Source: Bacillota bacterium | Lineage (GTDB): Bacteria > Bacillota > Clostridia > Oscillospirales > Acutalibacteraceae | Length of the DNA stretch: 25,184 nucleotides | Direction of reading: 5' to 3' | NCBI GenBank assembly: GCA_023458755.1 | Contig: JAEWYE010000041.1 | Location: 1 to 25,184, forward strand | In this document: positions 6,457-14,713 of the stretch, piece by piece | Layout: every line of letters begins with the position of its first letter | Numbering within the stretch: position 1 is the stretch's first letter | Position numbers and translations under genes: made by a program | The notes under the pieces: model-generated | Seen by the model: the letters and a program-made list of their open reading frames with translations, nothing else | Told to the model about the DNA's origin: nothing | The model's database searches: none

Positions 6457-7347
6457 ATGGTGGTTACTCCGGATATTCCAAACCTTTCCTATCAGATGGA
6501 AAACGGCATAAAATACTTTGAGCTGGTCGCGGAGCCGGTAAAACGAGAAATTCTTCCAGGCCTTTTTCTGAACGGGTGGGGGTATAACGGCAGTATTCCA
6601 GGACCCACCATACAGGTTTATCCGGGTGACCTTGTCAGTATACGCGTCATCAATCACTTACCGGAAGCGACAAGTGTTCATTGGCATGGATTGGATGTTC
6701 CCGTCGCGATGGACGGTGTTCCCGATGTGGAACCTTCGCCGAAAATTGAACCGGGAGCGTCTTTTGATTATCTTTTCCGCATTACCAATCCCCCAGGCAC
6801 ACATATGTATCATGCACATATGAATTCCCCTGTACAGCAGATGATGGGGCTCGGCGGCGCGTTTCTTATTCTCAATCCAAGCCGTAATGCGAATCTGCAC
6901 CGTGACTACTTTTTAATGCTGCAGGAGTTTGTGTTAACCGGTCTCGAAATGGGCTCAACAGCGCCCGGAACCTATCCTTTAAACACCATGTCGCATGATT
7001 TTAACTTTTTCACGATCAATGGCAGATGCTTTCCTTATAATACTCCGCTCTATGTAAATGAGGGAGAGAATGTCCGGATACGTCTTGGAAATTTGGGACA
7101 TAACGCTCACCCGATGCATATTCACGGGCATCAGTTCACGGTATCGGCAAGTGACGGAAACCCCATACCGCCCGGTAACAGACCCGTGAAAAATACCATC
7201 CATGTGGCGTCCGGTGAAACCTATGATATTGATTTTCGGACGAACAATTTTGGAAACTGGCCGTTCCATTGTCACATTCCGCATCATATGTCCAATAACA
7301 TGCAGTCGGCGTTAGGCGGGATGACAACTACCATTTCCTATCGATAA
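6457..7347 (+). CDS. Two-domain multicopper oxidase, leaderless
   Basis: The 296-residue protein has all four copper-ligand blocks of laccase-type oxidases: HWHG (His75, His77), HAH (His119, His121), HPMHIHGH (His218, His221, His223) and HCHIPHHMSNNM (His271, Cys272, His273, His277, Met282). The type 1 Cys occurs only in the second domain, so this is a two-domain oxidase with type 1 copper in domain 2; the trinuclear site would form between subunits of a trimer. There is no signal peptide, so the protein should be made in the cytoplasm. The ATG at 6457 has GAGGTG upstream and is preferred to the GTG at 6442. A copper/O2 enzyme in an anaerobe may serve detoxification or, as for CotA, the spore coat. 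The substrate is unknown. Confidence 0.9.
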   Translation: MVVTPDIPNLSYQMENGIKYFELVAEPVKREILPGLFLNGWGYNGSIPGPTIQVYPGDLVSIRVINHLPEATSVHWHGLDVPVAMDGVPDVEPSPKIEPGASFDYLFRITNPPGTHMYHAHMNSPVQQMMGLGGAFLILNPSRNANLHRDYFLMLQEFVLTGLEMGSTAPGTYPLNTMSHDFNFFTINGRCFPYNTPLYVNEGENVRIRLGNLGHNAHPMHIHGHQFTVSASDGNPIPPGNRPVKNTIHVASGETYDIDFRTNNFGNWPFHCHIPHHMSNNMQSALGGMTTTISYR

Positions 7348-7356
7348 AAATCAAGA

Positions 7357-7387
7357 GCCGTGTGAGCAATTTTCACACGGCTTTTTT
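7357..7387 (+). terminator. Terminator between the multicopper oxidase and the DUF421 gene
   Basis: GCCGTGTGA (7357-7365) pairs with TCACACGGC (7373-7381), followed by six Ts. An A-run on the other side (7346-7350) could let it also serve the convergent gene at 7407. Confidence 0.9.
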
Positions 7388-7406
7388 ACGGAACAAAGCC
7401 AGTTTG

Positions 7407-8129
7407 TTATTGCAGTACATTCAGAATTGACGGGTCTTGATTTTTCCGGTCAATATGAAGCGAGCCGCTTGCATCGTAACAGGCCAGCAGCACCTCTTCA
7501 ACCGAAACAACGTTGATTTTTTTCAGTTCCTTTAAAAGCCACTGCTCGTCTTTATTAATTAGGCTTAAATTATTTCGCATGATTTTTCCGTCTATGATGA
7601 TATTTGCGCACAGACCTTGGTAATCAACCGGTATTTTTAAATCTGAGTTGGTTACCGGCTGCTTTGACTGCTTTTTGAATACGCTGATCCTTCCGTTCGT
7701 TTCAAGCAGAGCAAACTCGACATCGGCGATATTGAAAACATCCTTGATTCGTAATTCTTCCAAAAGATCGTTAATCGTTAACTTCGCTTTTACGAGATCC
7801 TTCTCAACAATTTTGCCGTTCTGTATCAGTATGGTGGGGGTTCCGTCAAGCAGTCTTCGCGCCCACATGCTGTGAGCGGCCCAAAAAGAGAATCCAAGAG
7901 GAAAGAGCGACCAAATTACCATGCTGGTAATGCCGTCTATCCATGATATATTTTTTTCGACCGATAAAGCTCCCGCGATTGATCCGATTGAAATTCCGAC
8001 CACATAGTCAAAAAAAGTAAGATGGGCAATCTGTTTCTTTCCCATCAGTCTTGCCAGAACAAATAGTACGAATGCGGCCACTACACTTTTTACTGCAACG
8101 CCGCCGATTTCATAGAAAATTTTATTCAT
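7407..8129 (-). CDS. DUF421 (YetF-like) membrane protein
   Basis: The 240-residue protein has three N-terminal hydrophobic helices with ARLMGKKQIAHLTFFDYVVGISIGSIAGALS, the conserved block of the DUF421/YetF family. A soluble domain follows (about residues 90-220), including GTPTILIQNGKIVEKDL and a pattern of two alpha/beta halves. Family members are found in the membrane of spore-forming Firmicutes, and some are linked to spore germination or stability (YetF, YdfS type). GGGGTG lies 8 nt before the ATG. It stands alone, facing the multicopper oxidase. Function is not established. Confidence 0.88.
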   Translation of the reverse strand: MNKIFYEIGGVAVKSVVAAFVLFVLARLMGKKQIAHLTFFDYVVGISIGSIAGALSVEKNISWIDGITSMVIWSLFPLGFSFWAAHSMWARRLLDGTPTILIQNGKIVEKDLVKAKLTINDLLEELRIKDVFNIADVEFALLETNGRISVFKKQSKQPVTNSDLKIPVDYQGLCANIIIDGKIMRNNLSLINKDEQWLLKELKKINVVSVEEVLLACYDASGSLHIDRKNQDPSILNVLQ

Positions 8130-8161
8130 GAAAATTCACCCCGTGAAAACAAACCAATCAC

Positions 8162-8198
8162 CAATCGTAAAATCCATATGTTAAAGATTTTACGATTG
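8162..8198. repeat. 13-bp perfect inverted repeat upstream of the DUF421 gene
   Basis: CAATCGTAAAATC (8162-8174) and GATTTTACGATTG (8186-8198) form a stem with an 11-nt loop. It lies between two divergent genes, 33 bp before the DUF421 ATG, so it is not placed as an end-of-gene terminator. It could be a leader hairpin, an operator, or the trace of a small mobile element. A short T-run (TTTCTT) follows on the plus strand. Confidence 0.5.
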
Positions 8199-8256
8199 TT
8201 TCTTGGATGTTTTTTAATGTTAACTGACTATAGTATTCCCATCATACATCCTCTCA

Positions 8257-8285
8257 TTTCAAATTCAAGAAATTTATGCTATAAT
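8257..8285 (+). promoter_or_regulatory. Possible promoter of the DUF1796 gene
   Basis: TATAAT (8280-8285) is perfect; the -35 position 17 bp upstream reads TTTCAA and is weak. It would give a leader of about 70 nt to the start at 8364. Confidence 0.4.
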
Positions 8286-8363
8286 ATTCCTGTTCCGCAT
8301 TGCGGCAATCCACACTAATTTCTGTTCGATACCGTATTTATACATATCGTGAGGTTTTTTGAA

Positions 8364-9098
8364 GTGAAAAAGCTTTGGTTTCATTTTATCATGTCTATCG
8401 GCCCTGACTGCCGGGCCGCCCGGCACTTACAGGAACATGGGCTTCGAACGCAGGCGTCTCCGCTCGATTGGCAAATGACGAATTCTTTACCCCCTGTTCT
8501 GCATTTGGTGCGCACGTCTTTTCAGGATTTCTTTGAAGAAATAGAAGACACGCAAAAGCAAGTGGATGAACACAGATTTGTTTTAGACACCAAAAATCAA
8601 ATTAAATCCATCCATCATTTTCCGATCTCGCAGAATTTGCTTTCCGCACAAATTCAGTTTCGTCGGCAGATGCTGCACAGATGGGAAAAATCGGACAGGG
8701 CAATAAAAGAAGGAAAGAGAATCGCGCTGGTTTCCAGCCGAAAAGAGCCGTTAGGGGAACTGGAATCCTTTTTGACTGCCTTCGGTGAATGGTACCCCGA
8801 CCAGAAAATCACGATGATTAATATTCGGGATACAGATGTGGAGAACAGCAAAATAGTCTGCAAAGAGGTTGTGTTAAGTCCAAAGCTAAAGATTATCGAA
8901 TATCAGTTTCATGATGTTCATCCCAATGGCACAACAAAAGCGGTCAACCCGGACTTCTGGCTCGGTAATCCCGAAAAATGGGCCTATGTGATGGAACAGC
9001 TTCGCGTGATTAATCCGGTACACTTTCAAAAGCCGTGCCGGTATTACCGGACACAAAAGAATCCGAATACGTGTGAACCCACCGCAGCGAATCAATAA
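8364..9098 (+). CDS. DUF1796 family, putative papain-like cysteine peptidase
   Basis: The 244-residue protein begins with IMSIGPDCRAARHLQEHGL and then ASPLDWQM, the conserved start of the DUF1796 family, in which the Cys (here Cys16) is the proposed nucleophile of a papain-like fold. FQDFFEEIEDTQ, HHFPIS and KRIALVSSRKEPL fit the rest of that family. I chose GTG at 8364 because GAGG lies 9 nt upstream; GTG at 8349 would overlap that site, and ATG at 8391 would place the start right at the motif. No signal peptide is seen. It is followed 20 nt later by a transporter gene in the same direction, so the two are probably co-transcribed. Substrate unknown. Confidence 0.8.
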   Translation: MKKLWFHFIMSIGPDCRAARHLQEHGLRTQASPLDWQMTNSLPPVLHLVRTSFQDFFEEIEDTQKQVDEHRFVLDTKNQIKSIHHFPISQNLLSAQIQFRRQMLHRWEKSDRAIKEGKRIALVSSRKEPLGELESFLTAFGEWYPDQKITMINIRDTDVENSKIVCKEVVLSPKLKIIEYQFHDVHPNGTTKAVNPDFWLGNPEKWAYVMEQLRVINPVHFQKPCRYYRTQKNPNTCEPTAANQ

Positions 9099-9118
9099 AA
9101 ACATTCAGGAGTAACAAT

Positions 9119-10012
9119 ATGTGGTTTTGGCTCTCTCTTATCGCAATATTCTTTTGGAGCGGTTCCGACCTATTTTCAAAAATGGGTTCCAAGCCGGATG
9201 ACAAGTACAGCCATTGGAAAATGGTAATGGCGGTCGGCACGGTGATGGGAACCGACGCTGTTTTTGAGCTTTGCCGCGGCGCGCAGTTCCGGCTTTCGGA
9301 TATGGTTACCTATATGCCCGCGTCCGCACTGTATATTCTTTCCATGATACTTGGCTATGTCGGCCTGCGGTATGTGGTGCTTTCGGTTTCCACGCCTATC
9401 TGCAATTCATCCGGCGCGGTCGCTGCTTTGCTGTGCTTTTTCATTTTGAAACAGGAGATGAATATGCTGCAATTCGCGGCAGTGGCGCTTGTCTGTATCG
9501 GTGTTTTGATGCTTTCGGTCTTTGAAAAAAGGCAGGAAGATACCGAACGTTTAAAAGCGGGCATTGTACCGGACAGAAAGTATACATACGGCTTTATCGC
9601 GGTTTGTTTCCCTATTTTTTATTGCATTCTGGATGGACTCGGAACCTTCACCGACGCGCTGCTCCTCGATAAGTTCATCAAAGAGGAATCCGCCAATATT
9701 GCGTATGAGTTTACGTTTCTGCTCATGGCGGTTCTCGCTTTTGTTTATGTCGTTATCATCAAAAAGCAAAAAATACAGTTTTCCCGGGAAAAGCCCAAAA
9801 TGATTGCCGGAGTTTTTGAAACCGCCGGACAGTTTGCCTATATTTACGCGCTGGGTGACAACGCGATTGTCGCCGCACCGCTGATTTCATCTTACTGCCT
9901 GTTTTCTGTTGTGTGGGCAAGACTGATTTTAAAGGAAAAGCTTCAATGGAGGCAGTACCTCGCCATTGCCGTTGCCGTAGTGGGTATCGTAATCCTCGGC
10001 ATGGAAGGGTAA
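9119..10012 (+). CDS. EamA/DMT-superfamily transporter
   Basis: The 297-residue protein is mostly hydrophobic, with about ten predicted membrane helices in two halves. The first half starts WFWLSLIAIFFWSGSDLFSKMG; the second ends LILKEKLQWRQYLAIAVAVVGIVILGMEG, a typical EamA close. AGGAG stands 7 nt before the ATG. The family exports or imports small metabolites such as amino acids and nucleotide precursors; the substrate cannot be read here. The pairing with the DUF1796 gene (20-nt gap) suggests a shared role but I know of no described system. It ends before a strong shared terminator. Confidence 0.88.
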   Translation: MWFWLSLIAIFFWSGSDLFSKMGSKPDDKYSHWKMVMAVGTVMGTDAVFELCRGAQFRLSDMVTYMPASALYILSMILGYVGLRYVVLSVSTPICNSSGAVAALLCFFILKQEMNMLQFAAVALVCIGVLMLSVFEKRQEDTERLKAGIVPDRKYTYGFIAVCFPIFYCILDGLGTFTDALLLDKFIKEESANIAYEFTFLLMAVLAFVYVVIIKKQKIQFSREKPKMIAGVFETAGQFAYIYALGDNAIVAAPLISSYCLFSVVWARLILKEKLQWRQYLAIAVAVVGIVILGMEG

Positions 10013-10050
10013 TACAGTCTCGAATTAGCGTGCAGACAGAACAATAGAGG

Positions 10051-10091
10051 AAAAGGCCATCAGTCGTTCAAACAGCGACTGATGGCCTTTT
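10051..10091. terminator. Bidirectional terminator between convergent transporter genes
   Basis: Arms AAAAGGCCATCAGTCG (10051-10066) and CGACTGATGGCCTTTT (10076-10091) give a perfect 16-bp stem with a 9-nt loop. T-runs are present on both strands, so it can end the DMT gene (plus) and the lactate permease gene (minus). Confidence 0.9.
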
Positions 10092-10173
10092 GTGTCAGTT
10101 GGTATTTCATATACATACGAATAGGGGAGAGGGCGGCTATTCTTCCCTCAGCAAGAGAAATAATCAATCTGAA

Positions 10174-11778
10174 TCACGCAAAAATTCCGAGAAGCAGCAT
10201 GATGAAACCTGCGGTTACCACGGTGAAAATCAGTGAGAACACAAACGCAGTGCGAATGACTTTGTTTTCTTCTCCCAGCCGATCAATAGATGCAGCCGCA
10301 TTCTGCAGCTTTGCCGGGGAAATCACGCTCGCCAGCCCTCCGCCGAACGCCAGCCCCGCCGTGATAATAATGAGAGAGGTGCGGTTCAGTCCTAATTTCG
10401 TCGAGGTGCTCATGGTGTATTTCGCGAACATCGCGACGGTTGAAGCTTCGCTGCCCGTGATAAAGCCGCCGAACAACCCGATAAACGATACCACAGCGCC
10501 GTAAGCGGAGTGGAAAAAGTTCGCGGAATTGTCCGCAAGTACCTTAATCATGCTGTCTGCCACGAATTTTTTTGACTGCATGCTGTAGCCGGACATATTC
10601 ATGACTTCACCGATAGCAAAGAAGATTGCCGCCGAAAAAACGGGACGCGGGGCGCGCTTTACCCATACGCGCATGGTATCTTTCAACTGCGCTTTGGTTG
10701 GCTTCATAATGAAAGCCGCAAGAATGGTGCTAATTAAAATCCATGTATACGCGTTCCATAAGAACCGTGTGGCAATTGGGGCGCCGTCTGCCGATAAACC
10801 GGTTATCGGGAACAGCCATACACGGTAGAACTGATTAAATAGATCTTTTGGAATATTGATAATCAAAATCATAACAATCAGCAGAATCCAAGGGGAGAAA
10901 GCTCGTAACAGCGAATACTTCTTTTCGTATTCCAATTCTTCCGTCGTCAAAATGCTCTTGTCAATGATTTTTTTGCCGGTTATCTTTAAGTAAACAATCA
11001 TGGCGGCAATTACTCCGATTCCGCACAGTACGCCGGAGAGTACGACCAGATTATCGAATTTATTGGTGATATACGCAATGAGGCCGATAACAAGTCCGGT
11101 AACCAGACAGGGCAGAAGGCCTTTTTTTACGCCCTTCCATTTGCCTGTAATGTACAGCATCGAGATACCAATCATAATGGAAGTCAACGGCAGAAAGTAA
11201 GCAAAAACCTGACCGACCTGCGAAAGCGTTACTTCGCCGACCGCCGCAAGCAGTCCGTTGTTCTTCATAAACGCGTTGGCCATATCGACAAATACCACAA
11301 TCGGCGCGCCGAGCAAAGCGTATGTACACAGTGAATCGTAACCGATTGCGGGCAGCGCGATTGCAACGTAGGTGGAATAGCCCATCGAAAGCAAAATCGG
11401 CGGCAGCAGGGAAACCGGGGTGGCACCCACCGCGACCATCAGTGTACCGAACCCAATGTTCACCAGCATAATCTGTACCGCTTTATTGTCGCTTGCCAGT
11501 GTTTTAATGAAGATGATAATTCGTTTTAACGCGCCGCTCTTTTCCAGCAGAGCCATCTGCAAAAGTGAGGTCGCAACAATCAGCGAAACGGAGAAAGATT
11601 TAATAAATCCGGCGAAGGTGGAGCGTACCACAACCTCAAAGGAGGTTTGGAAGAACAGCATGGCGATAATCCCGATTACGGCCAGTCCCACTATGCCGGA
11701 AATATCCGCAGATTTCTTAAATACCACCAGCATCAATAAAATAACCACAATCGGTAGGAGCGTTAATAACAGATTCAT
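10174..11778 (-). CDS. L-lactate permease (LctP family)
   Basis: From the ATG at 11778 the protein has 534 residues with about 12-14 hydrophobic helices. It starts MNLLLTLLPIVVILLMLVVF and has GFGTLMVAVGATPVSLLPPILLSMGYS, ALPAIGYDSLCTYALLGAP and, near the C-terminus, GLFGGFITGSEASTVAMFAKY and SVISPAKLQNAAASI, all typical of LctP/GlcA transporters. It takes up lactate (or glycolate) with protons. AGGA lies 10 nt upstream of 11778; starts at 11844 or 11802 would add residues unlike the family. No lactate dehydrogenase, EtfAB or LutABC genes adjoin it, so it appears to be a single-gene unit with its own promoter. Energy for lactate use would have to come from enzymes encoded elsewhere. Confidence 0.9.
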   Translation of the reverse strand: MNLLLTLLPIVVILLMLVVFKKSADISGIVGLAVIGIIAMLFFQTSFEVVVRSTFAGFIKSFSVSLIVATSLLQMALLEKSGALKRIIIFIKTLASDNKAVQIMLVNIGFGTLMVAVGATPVSLLPPILLSMGYSTYVAIALPAIGYDSLCTYALLGAPIVVFVDMANAFMKNNGLLAAVGEVTLSQVGQVFAYFLPLTSIMIGISMLYITGKWKGVKKGLLPCLVTGLVIGLIAYITNKFDNLVVLSGVLCGIGVIAAMIVYLKITGKKIIDKSILTTEELEYEKKYSLLRAFSPWILLIVMILIINIPKDLFNQFYRVWLFPITGLSADGAPIATRFLWNAYTWILISTILAAFIMKPTKAQLKDTMRVWVKRAPRPVFSAAIFFAIGEVMNMSGYSMQSKKFVADSMIKVLADNSANFFHSAYGAVVSFIGLFGGFITGSEASTVAMFAKYTMSTSTKLGLNRTSLIIITAGLAFGGGLASVISPAKLQNAAASIDRLGEENKVIRTAFVFSLIFTVVTAGFIMLLLGIFA

Positions 11779-11900
11779 TGTATCATCCTGCCTTACATTC
11801 ATTATGAGCGGCGAATGGTTCGCGCCCGCCTTGAAACAGTTCATTAATTTAGCACTTTTAACTTTTAATGCTTTTAATCGCTAAAGTAAAACTATTGTAT

Positions 11901-11929
11901 ATAATAGCAAGGATTACGGGAATTTACAA
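11901..11929 (-). promoter_or_regulatory. Promoter of the lactate permease gene
   Basis: On the minus strand TTGTAA (11924-11929), 17 bp, TATTAT (11901-11906). The leader to the ATG at 11778 would be about 115 nt. Confidence 0.55.
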
Positions 11930-11989
11930 TATATTTATGAAAAAATTATGAATAAATTTTCAGCCGACTGTTTGTAAAATTGTCAGGGC

Positions 11990-12017
11990 AAAAAACAGGC
12001 TGCCGTTTCCGGCAGCC
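11990..12017 (-). terminator. Terminator of the YeiH-type gene
   Basis: GGCTGCCG (11998-12005) pairs with CGGCAGCC (12010-12017) over a 4-nt loop; on the minus strand TGTTTTTT follows. It lies just past the stop at 12035. Confidence 0.9.
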
Positions 12018-12034
12018 CATAACGAATGCAGATT

Positions 12035-13039
12035 TTATATTTTCAGAATAAAGGCTTGTACGCCAAGCGAGGTAAGCGCCAGAACGACCCAACACGTCAA
12101 CCCCAAAAGAATCGGTTTTACTCCGTTTTTTACAAGCTGAATCAGATTGGTGTTCAGTCCGATTGCTGCCATCGCCATAACGATTACAAATTTCCCCGCT
12201 TCCGAAAGGAAACTGCTTATTTCGGCAGGCAGAGCCAAAAAGGTGTTCAAAATAGAGGCGGCAAGGAATCCAAGAACAAACCAGGGAAAGATTTTTGCGA
12301 AGTGAAAGCTGCCTTTTTGCTGCCCTGCAGCTTTTTTAGAGGTGTAAACCGCCAGAACAAGCGTAATCGGAACAATCATAAGGGTTCTGGTCAGCTTTAC
12401 AATTACCGCAAGGTTACCGGCGGCATTGCTGAAAGAGTACCCCGCCGCCACAACCGATGAGGTATCGTTGACCGCTGTCCCTGCCCAAAGGCCGAAGCTT
12501 TGGTCGCTCATGCCGAGCGCATGTCCAAGAAAAGGAAACAAAAACGCGGCAATCACGTTGAAAAAGAAGATGGTCGAAATGGAGTGTGCCACTTCTTCAT
12601 CACTTGCCTGAATGACTGGTGCGGTTGCGGCAATTGCCGAGCCGCCGCAAATAGAGGAACCCACGCCGATTAACGTTGCCGTTTTTCCGTCAATTTTCAA
12701 AAGCTTGCCGATAATAAAGGCTGTCACGAACGCGGCAGTCAGAGTGAACGCCATTAAAATGAGTGTTTGTTTGCCAACCTTAAAAACATTGAACAGGTTC
12801 ATGCTGAATCCCAGCAGAATAATGGAGTATTGCAATAGCTTTTTCGAAGTGTACTGAATGCCGCAGTTCAGAAAATCCGGCCTTTTCCAAAACGCGAGAA
12901 TCATTCCGAATAAAATTCCGAGTACGGGACTGCCCACAATCGGGAAGAATTTTCCCAGTATCCATGCCGGAACCGCAATCAGCGCGGTTAGTGCGATGCC
13001 GGGCAGTTTGTTGGCTACGCTTTTCATATCTCTATCCAT
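12035..13039 (-). CDS. YeiH/UPF0324-family membrane protein, putative sulfite/sulfate exporter
   Basis: The 334-residue protein has about ten hydrophobic helices. GVGSSICGGSAIAATAPVI, FFFNVIAAFLFPFLGHALGMSD and LWAGTAVNDTSSVVAAGYSFS are the conserved blocks of the YeiH/YadS (Cons_hypoth698) family. Members are proposed to export sulfite or related sulfonate breakdown products. It is divergent from a LysR regulator at 13179, as E. coli yeiH is near the LysR gene yeiE, which supports regulation by that gene. Two starts are possible, ATG 13039 and ATG 13027; neither has a strong ribosome site, and I give the longer form. Substrate is inferred from family and context. Confidence 0.87.
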   Translation of the reverse strand: MDRDMKSVANKLPGIALTALIAVPAWILGKFFPIVGSPVLGILFGMILAFWKRPDFLNCGIQYTSKKLLQYSIILLGFSMNLFNVFKVGKQTLILMAFTLTAAFVTAFIIGKLLKIDGKTATLIGVGSSICGGSAIAATAPVIQASDEEVAHSISTIFFFNVIAAFLFPFLGHALGMSDQSFGLWAGTAVNDTSSVVAAGYSFSNAAGNLAVIVKLTRTLMIVPITLVLAVYTSKKAAGQQKGSFHFAKIFPWFVLGFLAASILNTFLALPAEISSFLSEAGKFVIVMAMAAIGLNTNLIQLVKNGVKPILLGLTCWVVLALTSLGVQAFILKI

Positions 13040-13088
13040 CCTGTCTATACATTCACAAACTCCCTATCAAGTCTGCCGCTTGTTGTCT

Positions 13089-13117
13089 ATCATACCGCTT
13101 GACAGATAATAAGTAAA
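13089..13117 (-). promoter_or_regulatory. Promoter of the YeiH-type gene
   Basis: Minus-strand TTTACT (13112-13117), 17 bp, TATGAT (13089-13094). It lies beside the palindrome at 13140-13155, which would sit just upstream of the -35 box, a usual position for a LysR activator. Confidence 0.5.
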
Positions 13118-13139
13118 ATATTATTATTTAATTAAAATG

Positions 13140-13155
13140 ATAAGTAAATACTTAT
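13140..13155. promoter_or_regulatory. Palindromic operator candidate for the LysR regulator
   Basis: ATAAGTA-AA-TACTTAT is a perfect palindrome between divergent genes. A second ATAAGTAAA copy occurs at 13109-13117. It covers the spacer of a weak plus-strand promoter (TTAAAA at 13132-13137, TATATA at 13155-13160), so it could both repress the regulator gene and activate the exporter gene. Confidence 0.6.
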
Positions 13156-13178
13156 ATATAGATTAAGGAGCAATCTCT

Positions 13179-14063
13179 ATGACCTTGCGGCATTTTAAAA
13201 TATTTGCAGCGGTATGCGATACCATGAATATGACAGCCGCCGCCGAAAAACTGTATATGTCACAGTCTGCTGTCAGTCAGGCAATCGCTGAATTGGAGAA
13301 ATATTATGATGTCCGGCTTTTTGAGCGTTTGTCCCGAAAGCTGTATTTAACGCAGGCGGGGAAACGGCTTTTAAGCTATGCGCGGCCAATCATCCGAATG
13401 AACGCCGAAGCAAAAACCAGCATGCAGACACTGCTTGAAAACAGTTCCATCCGATTGGGAGCAAGCGTAACGGTCAGTGCGTATGTTCTGCCGAAACAGG
13501 TTGCCGCATTCGGCAAAATCAGCCCGCAAACCGACATTACCGTCATTGAGGACAACACCCAGAAAATTGAAAATTTAATTTTACAGGATCAAATTGATAT
13601 CGGACTGGTAGAGGGCGACATTTCTTCGCCGGATATTGTCATTCGTCCATTTTTGGAGGATGAACTGGTGCTGATTTGTGCCGCGAATCACCGTTTTGCT
13701 CAATATACGGAAATTGAGCCGAAAGAACTGGAACACGAAAAGTTTATTATTCGCGAAAAGGGGAGCGGCACCCGCAAAACGTTTGAAGATGTGATGACGG
13801 CAAACGGCTTGGCTTGGAGAGAAAGCTGGACCTGCAACAACGCGGACACGATAAAAATCGCGGTGGCAGAGGGGCTGGGCGTTTCCGTCATATCCAGACG
13901 TGCCGTTGTTAATGAAGTTGCATCCGAAATGCTTTGCCAAAAAAGTGTTCGGGGCATTCGCTTTCGCAGGCAGTTTAAAATTGTTTACCACAAAAACAAG
14001 TTTTTAACGGAACCCATGAAACAATTTATCGACTTGTGCGTAACCAGGGCAGGTGTGATTTGA
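13179..14063 (+). CDS. LysR-family transcriptional regulator
   Basis: The 294-residue protein opens MTLRHFKIFAAVCDTMNMTAAAEKLYMSQSAVSQAIAELE..., the winged helix-turn-helix of LysR regulators (residues about 1-60). A periplasmic-binding-like effector domain follows (about 88-290), with IRLGASVTVSAYVLP and KIAVAEGLGVSVISRRAV as usual landmarks. AAGGAG precedes the ATG. It is divergent from the YeiH-type gene, with a palindrome in the shared gap. The arrangement resembles yeiE-yeiH and cysL, so the effector may be a sulfur compound such as sulfite or O-acetylserine; that is inference. Confidence 0.93.
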   Translation: MTLRHFKIFAAVCDTMNMTAAAEKLYMSQSAVSQAIAELEKYYDVRLFERLSRKLYLTQAGKRLLSYARPIIRMNAEAKTSMQTLLENSSIRLGASVTVSAYVLPKQVAAFGKISPQTDITVIEDNTQKIENLILQDQIDIGLVEGDISSPDIVIRPFLEDELVLICAANHRFAQYTEIEPKELEHEKFIIREKGSGTRKTFEDVMTANGLAWRESWTCNNADTIKIAVAEGLGVSVISRRAVVNEVASEMLCQKSVRGIRFRRQFKIVYHKNKFLTEPMKQFIDLCVTRAGVI

Positions 14064-14110
14064 AAATCTCCGCATAAACAAGGGGGGCATCTGCCTTTAC
14101 AAATATAAGA

Positions 14111-14139
14111 TTGTATTCCGTAAAATGCTGTTGTATAAT
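14111..14139 (+). promoter_or_regulatory. Promoter of the YcxB-like gene
   Basis: TTGTAT (14111-14116), 17 bp, TATAAT (14134-14139). The -10 box is perfect; the leader is about 45 nt. Confidence 0.55.
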
Positions 14140-14193
14140 GATATAAATGAAACCATATGATAAAATTAAATTTATAGTTATTGGAGTAATATA

Positions 14194-14703
14194 ATGGATA
14201 CAATATTTGAAAATAGAACAAACATGACGGGCGAAACACTTGCTGAATTTTCTAAGAAGACTTATAAAGTTTATGGGAAAAAATATCGTAGCTTTTTAAT
14301 GATCATGTTTCTTCTTTGTATTGTCTGTGTAATTCTAGGGTTGACAGAAACTTATATGTATTGGTTTTCTGCATGTATGCTGCTACTTTCCGCATTTTTT
14401 TGTTTTATGTTTTTTAAAGGTTATACGATTAAAGCAAAACTAAATCAAAAGAATATGCGGGGAATATACGGAGAAAATCCGCAAATTACATATACTTTTT
14501 TAGAGGATAATTTTCTGAGAGACACTGAACATTCCCATTTGGATGTTAATTATAGCCAAATCACAAAAATTATTGAATCGGAAAACCTCTATATTTTGAT
14601 GATAGTAAAACAAGGCCTGATACTAAAAAAAGACAGTTTTACGATTGGTAATTCGGATGATTTTAAATCTTTTATAAAGAATAAATGTGCAAATGCACAA
14701 TAG
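14194..14703 (+). CDS. YcxB-like membrane protein
   Basis: The 169-residue protein has a short N-terminal cytoplasmic part, two adjacent hydrophobic helices (about residues 32-75, SFLMIMFLLCIVCVILGL and the stretch following YMYWFSA), and a C-terminal domain with VNYSQITKIIESENLYILMI and ILKKDSFTIGNSDDFKSFIKNK. This matches the YcxB-like family layout. The DNA is more A+T-rich than its neighbours. Ribosome site TTGGAG lies 8 nt before the ATG. It is a single-gene unit with its own promoter and shared terminator. Function of the family is not known. Confidence 0.75.
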   Translation: MDTIFENRTNMTGETLAEFSKKTYKVYGKKYRSFLMIMFLLCIVCVILGLTETYMYWFSACMLLLSAFFCFMFFKGYTIKAKLNQKNMRGIYGENPQITYTFLEDNFLRDTEHSHLDVNYSQITKIIESENLYILMIVKQGLILKKDSFTIGNSDDFKSFIKNKCANAQ

Positions 14704-14713
14704 CATATAGCAA

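Noticed and set aside
10082..10504. Plus-strand frame opposite the lactate permease gene
   Set aside because: It begins inside the shared terminator and lies antisense to a well supported gene.
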